From NCBI GenBank assembly GCA_963696075.1, contig CAVOJD010000029.1, forward strand, positions 558,001 to 622,000: a stretch of DNA of 64,000 bases. The letters are read 5' to 3'. The DNA is from CAJQQK01 sp963696075. GTDB lineage: Bacteria; Pseudomonadota; Alphaproteobacteria; Rhizobiales; Hyphomicrobiaceae. Below the pieces are notes generated by a model. The model was not told the DNA's origin. It searched no databases and saw only the letters and a list, made by a program, of their open reading frames with translations. The translations under genes and the position numbers were made by a program. Shown here in pieces: positions 55,767 to 64,000 of this stretch (its first letter is position 1; each line of letters opens with the position of its first letter).

Positions 55767-56255
55767 TCAACGGGCCGGCTTCGCCACTTCGAGCGGCACG
55801 CCGGGCTCGCGCTTCGCGGCCCGGATCGTGACCTGTGTCTTGACGCTCGCCACATTGGGGGTCGCAGACAGCGTGCTGCGCAGGAAGTGCTCGAAGGTCT
55901 CAAGGTCGGGCGCGACGCACCGGAGGTGATAGTCCGTCTCGCCCGACATCATGTAGCACTCGCGCACCAGGGGCCATGTCAGGCAGGCGTTTTCGAATGC
56001 CCTGAGGTCGTTGTCGGCCTGGTTGTGCAGGGCCACCGAAACGAAAACAGTGACGGGAAAACCAATTCTGCGCTCATCGATCGCCGCATGATAACCGGTG
56101 ATGTAGCCGGCTTCCTCCAGCGCGCGCACGCGCCTGAGGCACGGCGGCGGCGTGATACCGGCGCGCTGGGCGAGGGCTACATTGGTCAGGCGGCCATCCT
56201 GCATCAATTCGCGCAGGATACGCCGGTCGATCGCATCGAGATTGGGAGGCGGCAT
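55767..56255 (-). CDS. Lrp/AsnC-family transcriptional regulator
   Basis: 162 residues. DAIDRRILRELMQDGRLTNVALAQRAGITPPPCLRRVRALEEAGYITGYHA is the helix-turn-helix; the C-terminal RAM domain has VTVFVSVALHN, VRECYMMSGETDYHLRCVAPDLETFEHFL and the SVKTQVTI strand. An amino-acid-responsive regulator; the target is unknown. Divergent from the ELM1-family gene across 68 bases, so it may regulate that gene or itself. Confidence 0.92.
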   Translation of the reverse strand: MPPPNLDAIDRRILRELMQDGRLTNVALAQRAGITPPPCLRRVRALEEAGYITGYHAAIDERRIGFPVTVFVSVALHNQADNDLRAFENACLTWPLVRECYMMSGETDYHLRCVAPDLETFEHFLRSTLSATPNVASVKTQVTIRAAKREPGVPLEVAKPAR

Positions 56256-56323
56256 GGCTCAGTCTCGCATTGGGTGCATTCAATTGGTAGCCTGTGATAC
56301 GGCTTTGGGACCGAAAACGGCGC

Positions 56324-57415
56324 ATGAATTTAGCGAACAACCAAGAGAGTGATGCGCTGCCCGCCGCGGCCACAGGCTGTCTGAAGGGCGCAATCGCGTG
56401 GTTGATCACCGACGGCAGCGCAGGCATGCGGGTGCAGGCGGAAGGGGTGGCCGCAGCCCTCGGCCTTGACGCCCGCACCATGACGGTCTCGCCCCGCGGC
56501 ATCTGGCGGATGATGGCGCCGTGGGGACCGGTCGCGCCCGGCGAGCGGTTTGGCCGGCCGGGCGCAATGTTTTCGCCGCCCTGGCCGGAGGTTGCCATCG
56601 CGGTCGGCCGCGCCAGCATCCCCTACATCCGCGCGCTGAAACGCAAGGTCGGCCCCGCCTGCTTCACGATCGTCCTCCAGGACCCCCGCTCCGGCCCCGA
56701 GACCGCCGACCTGATCTGGGTCCCCGAGCACGACCGCCGCCGCGGCCCCAACGTGATAACCACTGTGATCTCGCCTCATGGCGTCACGCTCGATCGCATC
56801 GAGGCGCTGCGCCGCAATCCGCTGCCGGAGATCGACACCCTGCCTGAGCCGCGCGTCGCCGTCCTGCTTGGCGGGCGCACCAAGATTTATCCCTTCGGCC
56901 AGGCCGACGAAGCGCGCCTGGAAGCAGCCTTGAGACAGATCGCCGGCCTCAACGCCAGCTTCATGGTGACGACCTCGCGGCGCACGCATCGCGATCTGTT
57001 GCGCGCCGCCGAAGACGGCACCAGCGGCGCCCCCCGCCTGATCTGGCGCGGCCCTGAGGACGGTGACAACCCTTACCCTCATTTTCTCGCCAACGCCGAT
57101 TGGTTCGTGGTCACCGCCGACAGCGTCAACATGACCGGCGAGGCCTGCGCCACCGGCCGGCCCGTCTATGTCTTTCACCCCACGGGCGGCTCGGCCAAGT
57201 TCAATCGCTTCCACAAGGGCCTTGAGACGGCCGGCTTTGCCCGCCCCTTGCCGGAACCCGTCTATCGTCTCGATAGCTGGACCTACGAGCCCCAGTTGAC
57301 GGCGGAGACAATCGCCCGTGAGATCGAGCGCCGCTATGCCCGTCGCAGCGCGCTCTTGCCCCACCTCTCGACCCGCGGGCGGGCCGGCCAGCCGGGCGGC
57401 GACACTGAAACGTGA
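56324..57415 (+). CDS. ELM1-family protein (DUF1022)
   Basis: 363 residues. Similar to plant mitochondrial fission factor ELM1 and bacterial DUF1022 proteins, which look like GT-B glycosyltransferase relatives. Key segments: WLITDGSAGMRVQAEGVAAALGL, VGRASIPYIRALKRK, VLQDPRSGPETADLIWVPEHD, AVLLGGRTKIYPF, TTSRRTHRDLL and WFVVTADSVNMTGEACATGRPVYVF. The bacterial role is not established; a cell-envelope glycan role is possible. The ATG at 56324 is chosen over an alternative 10 codons upstream; neither has a strong ribosome-binding site. Confidence 0.82.
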   Translation: MNLANNQESDALPAAATGCLKGAIAWLITDGSAGMRVQAEGVAAALGLDARTMTVSPRGIWRMMAPWGPVAPGERFGRPGAMFSPPWPEVAIAVGRASIPYIRALKRKVGPACFTIVLQDPRSGPETADLIWVPEHDRRRGPNVITTVISPHGVTLDRIEALRRNPLPEIDTLPEPRVAVLLGGRTKIYPFGQADEARLEAALRQIAGLNASFMVTTSRRTHRDLLRAAEDGTSGAPRLIWRGPEDGDNPYPHFLANADWFVVTADSVNMTGEACATGRPVYVFHPTGGSAKFNRFHKGLETAGFARPLPEPVYRLDSWTYEPQLTAETIAREIERRYARRSALLPHLSTRGRAGQPGGDTET

Positions 57416-57546
57416 TTTGAAAGAAGGGCGCACGCCTCCTTTCAATGAGACCATCACCCCCGCGCACGGTGCCTGCGATCCGCCAGCCCTCCGTCGCGCC
57501 ACCGATTGCGAAGAGCCGCCAGGCCGAAATCTGGGAAAGGCACACC

Positions 57547-58293
57547 ATGGTGCTGCGTCACGCAAACCTGCCCCGCAGGGAAGAAGGCCACGAGTTCGCA
57601 GCCGGTGGCTCGCTCGGCCATCCCCCAGAGACAATCAGCCCCCGCCTGGCCCGGCGCCTGTGGCTGATCAGCGAATTGGGGCTCTTCTTCATCGGCGTGC
57701 CGCTCCTGATGCGGTGGGCGATCCACGACCTCCACATCCCCCTGGTGATGGTGCTGCAGCCCCTCCTGCTGGGCTTCATTCTGTATTTGCTGTGGGACGA
57801 CACCTTCCACGTCCGCCGCGAACTGGCGCGCGGCTTTGCCTGGCGTCATCTCATCTGGATCGGCGCCAAGTTCATCATCCTTGGCGGCGCCATCACGCTG
57901 GCGACGGCTGAACTTTTCCCCGACCGCTTCCTCGCGATGCCGACGTATGTACCGATGCTGTGGCTGGCGATCCTGGTGCTCTATCCCGTGCTCTCCGTCA
58001 TCCCGCAGGAACTCGTCTTCCGCACCTTCTTCTTTCATCGTTACGGTCCCCTGTTCGGTGATTGGAAATGGATCGGGGTCGCCGTCAACGGGCTCCTGTT
58101 CGGTTTCGCCCACATCATTTTCGACAACTGGATTGCCGTCGCAGGTTCCGCCGTGATCGGTGCGATCATCGCCTACCGCTACTGGGTCACACGCTCGTTC
58201 TGGGCGGCCTGGCTCGAACACACACTCTATGGTTGCCTGATCTTCACGGTTGGCCTCGGGCGCTTCTTCTTCACCGGTGTGTCGAACTTCTGA
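57547..58293 (+). CDS. CPBP-family intramembrane glutamic endopeptidase
   Basis: 248 residues with about six or seven helices. The active-site motif reads PQELVFRTFFFHRYG, a variant of EExxxR in which the first Glu is Gln, and the second motif is FGFAHIIFDNW, followed by WAAWLEHTLYG with a further His. The QELVFR form occurs in a known branch of the family. Function (processing of membrane or bacteriocin-like proteins) is not determined. The ATG at 57547 has GGAAAGG upstream. It follows the ELM1 gene on the same strand. Confidence 0.84.
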   Translation: MVLRHANLPRREEGHEFAAGGSLGHPPETISPRLARRLWLISELGLFFIGVPLLMRWAIHDLHIPLVMVLQPLLLGFILYLLWDDTFHVRRELARGFAWRHLIWIGAKFIILGGAITLATAELFPDRFLAMPTYVPMLWLAILVLYPVLSVIPQELVFRTFFFHRYGPLFGDWKWIGVAVNGLLFGFAHIIFDNWIAVAGSAVIGAIIAYRYWVTRSFWAAWLEHTLYGCLIFTVGLGRFFFTGVSNF

Positions 58294-58397
58294 TCATTGC
58301 GCGGTTGCGGTGGAAACGGCTTTTCTCGCGTGCCGTTTTGCCGTCAACTGCGCCGCGCCCTGGTGGCGCAACCATAATCACCCTCTAAAGATGGAGA

Positions 58398-59756
58398 ATG
58401 TCCGTGCCAGCTCGCCCGATCGGCTCTCGAATTTTCGGCCAGATGTTCGGCACCGACGAGATGCGCCGCTTGTTCGACGATGCCGCGATGGTCCAACGCT
58501 ATCTCGATGTCGAGGCAGCGCTTGCCCGCGCCCAGGCCGGCCTCGGTCTGATCCCTGAAGCAGCAGCCCGCGCGATCACCGCCAAGGCGCGCGTTGACAA
58601 CATCGACTGGGACCGTCTGCGCGAGAGAACGGAAATCGTCGGCTATCCGATCCTGCCGCTCGTCGAGCAATTGAGCGGGTGGTGCGAGAATGGCGAGGGC
58701 CAGTACGCGCACTGGGGCGCGACGACCCAGGACATCATGGACACCGCCGACGTCCTCCAGATGCGAGATGCCCTCGCCCTGATCCGCGCTGATCTCGACG
58801 CGGTCGGCGCCGCGCTCGCCGATCTCGCCGAGCGTCATGCAGCAACCGTGATGGCCGGCCGCACCCACCTCCAGCACGCGCTCCCCATCACGTTTGGCTA
58901 CAAGGCGGCAACCTGGCTCTCGGCCATAGACCGCCACCGCCGCCGCCTCGATGAATTGGCGCCGCGCTTTGCCGTCGTCTCGTTCTCCGGCGCAAGCGGC
59001 ACCCTGGCCTCCCTCGGCGCCGAAGACGGCCTCGCCACCCAGAAGGCCCTGGCAGACGAACTGGGCCTCGGCGAACCCGACATCACCTGGCACACGATCC
59101 GCGACAATTTCGCAGAAGTGACCGGTGCGCTGGCGCTGATCGCAGCCTCGATCGGCAAGATCGGCTACGATGTCATGCTCATGATGCAGACCGAGACCGG
59201 TGAGGTGCTGGAGCCGTTCGTGCCGGGCCGCGGCGCCTCATCGACGATGCCCCAGAAGCGCAACCCGATCGCGGCCGAAATGATGCTGGCCGCCGCCAAG
59301 CTGGTGCGTGAACAGCATGCCGCGATGCTCGATGCGATGGTCCAGGACCATGAGCGCGCAACCGGCCAATGGCACGTCGAATGGCAGGCGATCCCGGAAG
59401 CCTTCATCCTCACGAGCGGCGGCCTGAGGGCTGCCAGGGAAGCCCTCGAAGGCCTCGAAGTCCGGCCAGACGCGATGCGCCGCGTGCTTGACGCCTCAGG
59501 CGGGCTGATCGTGGCAGAAGCCGTGATGATGGGCCTTGCGCCGGCGATCGGCCGCCAGGTTGCCCACGACGTCGTCTACGACTGCTGTCGCGAAGCGCTT
59601 GAGGGTCGGGCGAGTTTTGCCGACGCCCTCAAGGCCGATGCGCGCGTTGCAGCGCACCTGACGGCGGACGCGATCGATCGCCTCGTCGATCCGGCCAACT
59701 ATCTGGGGGCGGCCGGCGAGATGACGGTGCGCCTGCTCCGCCGCCGCCGGGCGTGA
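58398..59756 (+). CDS. Class-II fumarase/aspartase-superfamily lyase (PcaB/adenylosuccinate lyase-like)
   Basis: 452 residues, all-helical lyase. The superfamily signature is GRGASSTMPQKRNPIAAEMM (about residues 270-290); the catalytic-loop HWGATTQDIMDT and the AGRTHLQHALPITFGYK segment are intact. The RTHLQHALP and GSSTMPQKRNP forms fit 3-carboxy-cis,cis-muconate cycloisomerase or a related adenylosuccinate-lyase-type enzyme. The ATG at 58398 has almost no spacing to GGAG; a GTG at 58404, two codons in, is better spaced and may be the real start. Confidence 0.8.
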   Translation: MSVPARPIGSRIFGQMFGTDEMRRLFDDAAMVQRYLDVEAALARAQAGLGLIPEAAARAITAKARVDNIDWDRLRERTEIVGYPILPLVEQLSGWCENGEGQYAHWGATTQDIMDTADVLQMRDALALIRADLDAVGAALADLAERHAATVMAGRTHLQHALPITFGYKAATWLSAIDRHRRRLDELAPRFAVVSFSGASGTLASLGAEDGLATQKALADELGLGEPDITWHTIRDNFAEVTGALALIAASIGKIGYDVMLMMQTETGEVLEPFVPGRGASSTMPQKRNPIAAEMMLAAAKLVREQHAAMLDAMVQDHERATGQWHVEWQAIPEAFILTSGGLRAAREALEGLEVRPDAMRRVLDASGGLIVAEAVMMGLAPAIGRQVAHDVVYDCCREALEGRASFADALKADARVAAHLTADAIDRLVDPANYLGAAGEMTVRLLRRRRA

Positions 59757-59762
59757 ATCGCG

Positions 59763-60146
59763 CTAGCTCGTCACCTTCATCTGCTTCGGCGCGCCGGTGG
59801 CCATGTCGGTGCCGGTGTATTCGAACCCGCCCTGCTTCCAGGCCGCAAACCCGCCCTTCATGTGGGCGACCCGCCCGAAGCCGGCGGCGAGGCACAGATC
59901 GGCGATTCTGCGCGAGCGCACGCCTGAGCCGCAGTGGAAAACGATCCGCTTCTCACTCTGTGGCGGCATGTGGTTCGCCTCGAACGCCTGCATGGGGGCG
60001 AGCAACGCGCCGCGGATCCGCTCGAACGTGAATTCCTGCGGCGTCCTCACGTCGATCAGGACGATCTCGTCCTTCGCGAACGCCGCCGCCACCTCTTCCG
60101 GCGTCCAGGTCTCGATCACGCCCTTGTCGGTTGTCTCGGTTTCCAT
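59763..60146 (-). CDS. Rhodanese-like domain protein
   Basis: 127 residues, single rhodanese domain: VLIDVRTPQEFTFERIRGA, the active-site Cys loop VFHCGSGVRSRR, then GFGRVAHMKGGFAAWKQ. A sulfur transferase or sulfide-carrying protein. The ATG at 60146 gives the complete domain; upstream codons extend into the adjacent gene's promoter region without similarity. Divergent from the DUF1932 dehydrogenase gene. Confidence 0.9.
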   Translation of the reverse strand: METETTDKGVIETWTPEEVAAAFAKDEIVLIDVRTPQEFTFERIRGALLAPMQAFEANHMPPQSEKRIVFHCGSGVRSRRIADLCLAAGFGRVAHMKGGFAAWKQGGFEYTGTDMATGAPKQMKVTS

Positions 60147-60315
60147 CTTTCGTCCTTTCGAAAACACGGGTGTAATAAGCTGGTATATTACGACGTGATC
60201 CCGATCGGGTTGAAAAACGTCCAGGCGCGCGCCGGTCCAAAAGACGCGGTCGCCACGGCTGTGGACCGGCCCGCACGGACATCGCAACTGACATCTCACA
60301 AGGCAGGTATTCGCC

Positions 60316-61224
60316 ATGACGCAAAAGCTGGCATTCATCGGTTTCGGCGAGGCCGGACAGTCGATCACCGAAGGCGTGATCGCCGCGGCCGCACCCGAGG
60401 TTGCCGTCTGGGACATTCTGTTCGCCGATCCAGACCGCGGCCCCGCGCTACGGGCAAAGGCCGAGGCTGCCGGCGCGCGGGTCGCTGCGAGTGCCGCAGA
60501 CGCGATGTCTGGCGCCGCGATCGTGATCAGCGCCGTGACGACGGATCAAAGCCTGGTTGCCGCCAGACAGTGCGCCCCCGACCTGCCCGACGGTGCGATC
60601 TATCTCGATATGAACTCGACGTCGCCCGGCAAGAAACGCCAGGTGGCCGACGTGATCGAGGCAGCCGGCGGCCACATGGTCGAGGCGGCCGTGATGGACA
60701 TGGTGCCGCCGCACGCCCACAAGGTGCCGTTGCTGCTCGCAGGCCCCAAAGCCGCCGAGGTCGCTGACCAACTCACCGCCCTGACGATGCGCGCGGAAGC
60801 CCTCGAGGGCGGCATCGGCAAGGCCTCGACGATCAAAATGTGCCGCAGCGTCTTCATGAAGGGGTTGTCGGCCATCATGCTCGAATGCCTGACGGCGGCC
60901 GACACCGCGGGCGCCACCGACGAGATCCTGGAATCGATTGGCAAGACGTACCCCGGCATCGATTGGAAGGCGGCCTTCACCCGCACGCTCACCGGCACCG
61001 CGATCCACGCCGGCCGCCGCGCCGGCGAAATGCACGAGGTGGCAGCGACCCTCGTCGAACTCGGCGTCGAGCCCATGATGTCGCGGGCAACGGCCGCCCG
61101 CCTTCAGGACGCAGCCGACAGCGGCCTGCGCGCGATCTCGGAAGCCAATCCGCCAGAAAGCCTCGATGACCTCCTCGTCAATCTGCGCGCCGCCGCACAT
61201 GGCAGGGCCAAAGCCGCGGAATGA
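60316..61224 (+). CDS. NAD(P)-dependent 3-hydroxyisobutyrate-dehydrogenase-like protein, DUF1932 domain
   Basis: 302 residues. An N-terminal Rossmann fold (IGFGEAGQSITEGV) is followed by VISAVTTDQSL and DMNSTSPGKKRQVAD; MDMVPPHAHKVPLLLAG matches the NAD-binding 6-phosphogluconate-dehydrogenase-like family; and SVFMKGLSAIMLECLTAADTAG starts the C-terminal DUF1932 helical domain. The usual catalytic Lys lies in STIKMCRSVFMKG. The natural substrate is unknown. Confidence 0.87.
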   Translation: MTQKLAFIGFGEAGQSITEGVIAAAAPEVAVWDILFADPDRGPALRAKAEAAGARVAASAADAMSGAAIVISAVTTDQSLVAARQCAPDLPDGAIYLDMNSTSPGKKRQVADVIEAAGGHMVEAAVMDMVPPHAHKVPLLLAGPKAAEVADQLTALTMRAEALEGGIGKASTIKMCRSVFMKGLSAIMLECLTAADTAGATDEILESIGKTYPGIDWKAAFTRTLTGTAIHAGRRAGEMHEVAATLVELGVEPMMSRATAARLQDAADSGLRAISEANPPESLDDLLVNLRAAAHGRAKAAE

Positions 61225-61260
61225 TACCGGGGCGCCGCACGCGAGACGGTCGCTCCACCA

Positions 61261-61920
61261 TCAGGCCGCGTCAGCCTGGCTGAGCCACTCCTCGATCCCC
61301 GCGACCATCCCGTCGATCGGGCGAAACCCGTTCGTGATCAGCGAATAGCCGTCGCTCTCATTGCCAATCAGAAGGCAGGGAAAACCGTGCACGCCGGACT
61401 GCTGGGCGAACAGAAAATCGCGCAGTGTCGCAGCCCGGATGTCGCCGGAGGCCATCAGGTCGAGGAAGGCTTCGCGATCCGCACCGCTTTCCGCCGCTAT
61501 GTCGGCCAGAACCTCAGGATCGGTGGTGTCACGATTGGTCGCGTAGAACGCGCTGCTGATGCGCCCGAGAAACGCAAGCGCTTCGTCGGGCGCGATGTGG
61601 CGCATGGCCACCACCGCGCGGCACGCGGGCTCGGTGTCGTAGGTGAAGTTGTCGCGCTCGAAGAAGGAGAAATCGAAGGGCTGACCGGAGGCTTCGCCAA
61701 CGCGCGTCCATGCATCGCGGATGTAGGCGCGGTCCTTCTCACGCATCGCCTGCGTGTTGCCAGCCCTGAGGCCCCCCATCACGAGGCGAAGGCCGACACG
61801 GCCCTCGAACGCCTCCGTGAGCGTCCCGATGACGGGCGAAAAACCGTAGCACCAGGAGCACATCGGGTCGGCAAAGTAGAGCAGGTGGAACCGTGGATCT
61901 GTGCGCTCATTGAGTGTCAT
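61261..61920 (-). CDS. DsbA-family thiol:disulfide oxidoreductase-like protein
   Basis: 219 residues. Thioredoxin-like fold with the CxxC motif in ADPMCSWCYGFSP, an inserted helical domain, and the cis-Pro region GVHGFPCLLIGN. No signal peptide, so it is likely cytoplasmic, as in the FrnE/2-hydroxychromene-2-carboxylate isomerase-like group. Partner unknown. Confidence 0.87.
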   Translation of the reverse strand: MTLNERTDPRFHLLYFADPMCSWCYGFSPVIGTLTEAFEGRVGLRLVMGGLRAGNTQAMREKDRAYIRDAWTRVGEASGQPFDFSFFERDNFTYDTEPACRAVVAMRHIAPDEALAFLGRISSAFYATNRDTTDPEVLADIAAESGADREAFLDLMASGDIRAATLRDFLFAQQSGVHGFPCLLIGNESDGYSLITNGFRPIDGMVAGIEEWLSQADAA

Positions 61921-62373
61921 GGCTGAACTCGAGGGTTCGAGTGGGTGATGGTCACATTAGATCGTTTCTGGTTTGGGCGCGGGCCGTTCCTGGCCGGTAC
62001 CATCCGCACTGTTCGCACCTGAACCGGAAATAAGATCTATCTCCAATGGTGTAGAGCAGGTTCGCGCTAGGCTACCCGCCTGGGACACGACTGCAACCCT
62101 AAACCCGTAAGTAGGGCGCTCTGCACCCCTTGGCCCGCCAATGCGTATTGTGGGTTAATTGAGGACGTCCGGCCCCGTGTGCTTGTCGGCTCACCCGCCG
62201 CGAGAACGCCGTCAGGCGCACGCCATGGGACAAATAACCCGCCAACGACGCTAGAACAGAGCCGCCACAGGGCATGTCGGACAACGATCATGCTTGCGCC
62301 CATTGAGCCTGCCCCCCACATCCGCTAAGAACCCCATTCTCTCGCCACCCATTTTTCCAAGGATTGCGCCCGC
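61921..62373. other. Intergenic region upstream of ettA
   Basis: 453 bases without a protein gene that I can support. A possible structured RNA (6S RNA-like) lies in it and is listed separately. Confidence 0.5.
62112..62267 (-). ncRNA. ssrS: Candidate 6S RNA (ssrS-like)
   Basis: On the minus strand, a long imperfect rod can form: outer CAGAG/CTCTG, then GCGT/ACGC, TTG/CAA and GGGTTA/TAACCC closing helices enclose a central region and a GC-rich distal hairpin. The central stretch CTCGCGGCGGGTGAGC and the GGCCGGACGTCC that follows resemble the E. coli 6S RNA central bubble (CCGCGGUUGGUGAGC, then GGUCCGUCC). Length is about 156 nt, as in 6S RNA. Strand and ends are estimated; genes usually beside ssrS (zapA, fau) are not here. 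Confidence 0.45.
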
Positions 62374-64000
62374 ATGGCTACGCCGCAGTACGTCTATCAC
62401 ATGTCCAAGCTGTCCAAGACCTATCCGGGCGGCAAGCAGGTCCTCAAGGACATCTCGCTCTCCTTCCTGCCGGGGGCGAAGATCGGCGTGGTCGGCATGA
62501 ACGGCTCCGGTAAATCGACGCTTCTCAAGATCATGGCCGGCCAGGTCGATGATTTTGTCGGCGAAGCGTGGGCTGCCGACGGCATCAATGTCGGCTACCT
62601 GCCCCAGGAACCGGAACTCGATCCTGAAAAGGACGTCCTTGGCAACGCCATGGAAGGTGTCGCGGAAAAGAAGGCGATGGTCGACCGCTTCAACGAACTC
62701 GCGATGAATTATTCCGACGAGACCGCGGACGAAATGGCAACCCTGCAGGACCAGATCGACGCCAACAACCTCTGGGACCTCGACACCCAGGTCGAGCAGG
62801 CACTCGATGCGCTGCGCTGCCCGCCCGCCGACGCCGACGTCGCAAAGTTGTCGGGCGGTGAAAAGCGCCGCGTCGCCCTGACCAAGCTGCTGCTCTCGAA
62901 GCCCGATATTCTCCTCCTCGACGAGCCGACCAACCACCTCGACGCCGAAAGCGTTGCCTGGCTGGAGCGCTTCCTCAAGGAATATGCCGGCTGCGTGATC
63001 CTCGTCACCCACGACCGCTACTTCCTCGACAACATCACCGAATGGACGCTTGAACTCGATCGCGGCCAGGGCGTGCCCTACAAGGGCAATTACTCCGATT
63101 GGCTCGAACAGAAATCGAAGCGCCTGGAGGTCGAGAAGGGCCAGGAAGAATCGCGCTCGCGCGCCCTCAAGCGTGAACTTGACTGGATCCGCTCAAGCCC
63201 GAAGGCACGCCAGGCCAAGTCCAAGGCGCGCATCCAGGCTTATGAAAAGATGGCCGAGGAAGCCGGCCGCGAACAGGTCGGCCACGCCCAGATCCAGATC
63301 GCGCCCGGACCGAAGCTTGGCAACGTCGTCATCGAGGCTGCTGATCTCTCGAAAGGCTTCGGTGACCGCCTGCTGATCGACGGCCTGACCTTCAACCTGC
63401 CGCCGGGCGGCATCGTCGGCGTGATCGGCCCGAACGGCGCCGGTAAATCGACGCTCTTCAAGATGCTTGTCGGCGATGAGACGCCCGATGCGGGCTCGAT
63501 CCGCGTCGGCGATAGCGTCGAGATCTCCTACGTCGACCAGTCCCGCGCCCACCTCGACGGCAACAAGACGGTGTGGGAGGAAATCTCCGGCGGCAACGAC
63601 CAGATCCTGCTCGGCAAGCGCGAAATCAACTCCCGCGCCTACTGCGGCTGGTTCAACTTCAAGGGCGGCGACCAGCAAAAGAAGGTCTCGATGCTCTCAG
63701 GCGGTGAACGAAACCGCGTCCACCTCGCCAAGCTTCTGAAGGAGGGCGGCAACCTGCTCCTCCTCGACGAACCGACCAACGACCTCGACGTCGAGACGCT
63801 CTCAGCGCTCGAAAGCGCGCTTGAGGATTTCGCCGGCTGCGCCGTGGTCATCAGCCACGACCGCTTCTTCCTCGACCGTCTCGCGACCCACATCCTCGCC
63901 TTCGAGGGTGACAGCCACGTCGAATGGTTCGAGGGCAACTTCGCCGATTACGAAGAAGACAAGAAGCGCCGCCTCGGAGATGCCGCGATCGAACCGCACC
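62374..64000 (+). CDS. ettA: Energy-dependent translational throttle protein EttA, 3' end outside window
   Basis: ABC-F family ATPase that binds the ribosomal E site and gates elongation according to energy state. 542 codons are present with no stop; E. coli EttA is 555, so only about a dozen codons are missing. The first cassette has GMNGSGKSTLLKI, LSGGEKRRVALTKLL and LLLDEPTNHLDAESV; the linker has YKGNYSDWLEQKSKRLEVEK; the second has GPNGAGKSTLFKML, LSGGERNRVHLAKLL and LLLDEPTNDLDVETL. The ATG at 62374 follows AAGGA. The C-terminus runs off the window edge. Confidence 0.94.
   Translation, partial: MATPQYVYHMSKLSKTYPGGKQVLKDISLSFLPGAKIGVVGMNGSGKSTLLKIMAGQVDDFVGEAWAADGINVGYLPQEPELDPEKDVLGNAMEGVAEKKAMVDRFNELAMNYSDETADEMATLQDQIDANNLWDLDTQVEQALDALRCPPADADVAKLSGGEKRRVALTKLLLSKPDILLLDEPTNHLDAESVAWLERFLKEYAGCVILVTHDRYFLDNITEWTLELDRGQGVPYKGNYSDWLEQKSKRLEVEKGQEESRSRALKRELDWIRSSPKARQAKSKARIQAYEKMAEEAGREQVGHAQIQIAPGPKLGNVVIEAADLSKGFGDRLLIDGLTFNLPPGGIVGVIGPNGAGKSTLFKMLVGDETPDAGSIRVGDSVEISYVDQSRAHLDGNKTVWEEISGGNDQILLGKREINSRAYCGWFNFKGGDQQKKVSMLSGGERNRVHLAKLLKEGGNLLLLDEPTNDLDVETLSALESALEDFAGCAVVISHDRFFLDRLATHILAFEGDSHVEWFEGNFADYEEDKKRRLGDAAIEPH

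Noticed and set aside
61921..62060. Possible tRNA-like GGTTCGAGT at about 61935
   Set aside because: No acceptor stem or cloverleaf can be drawn around it.

Overview
The window is GC-rich, densely coded chromosomal DNA from an alphaproteobacterium. The support is gene content and order: a DUF815 ATPase next to yajC-secD-secF, followed by homologues of the mitochondrial complex I assembly factors NDUFAF3 and NDUFAF6; an ELM1-family protein; soe-type sulfite oxidation genes; Entner-Doudoroff-type KDG kinase and KDPG aldolase; and many CoA-linked catabolic genes. A long palindromic intergenic element at 49.6 kb resembles elements common in this class. No rRNA, tRNA or CRISPR array was found. The genus cannot be named from sequence alone.

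Layout. 0-4.1 kb: NAD kinase (partial), cutA, eda, kdgK, UDP-glucose dehydrogenase. 4.1-12 kb: a catabolic stretch (flavin monooxygenase-like protein, two SDRs, alpha-hydroxy-acid dehydrogenase, crotonase, CoA-transferase) plus a small secreted, strongly basic protein. 12-15.2 kb: polysaccharide deacetylase, glycosyltransferase, DUF815 ATPase. 15.5-20 kb: yajC-secD-secF-Mth938-NDUFAF6-like. 20-23.5 kb: a large secreted SGNH hydrolase and a protein with nine 31-residue repeats and a tail-fibre-like C-terminus. 23.5-29.2 kb: amidohydrolase, orphan peptide-binding protein, NTF2-like protein and a thiamine-diphosphate enzyme broken by one frameshift.

29.2-38.5 kb is the accessory, disturbed part. 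It holds a caspase-like protease with a peptidoglycan-binding tail, a duplicated 5' gene module with different 3' ends, REP palindromes with a REP-associated transposase that seems to lack its catalytic tyrosine, two near-identical inverted 158-bp elements (one truncating a PIN-like gene), an alaS reading frame interrupted by four single-base insertions, and an orphan HlyC-type toxin acyltransferase with two more. All seven frameshifts are +1, and removing them restores exact reading frames of 555, 889 and 170 codons, so local sequence error is the simplest explanation.

38.7-64 kb returns to ordinary chromosome: KefB-type antiporter, MmgE/PrpD protein, IclR regulator, hydrolases, a TauE-type exporter divergent from a soeABC-like sulfite dehydrogenase operon (split by the palindromic element), carB, greA, Lrp regulator, ELM1 protein, CPBP protease, a fumarase-superfamily lyase, rhodanese, a DUF1932 dehydrogenase, a DsbA-like protein and ettA (partial). 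A candidate 6S RNA lies in the gap upstream of ettA. The clearest functional links are KDG kinase with KDPG aldolase (2-keto-3-deoxygluconate to pyruvate and glyceraldehyde 3-phosphate), the Sec/complex I biogenesis cluster, and sulfite export beside sulfite oxidation.
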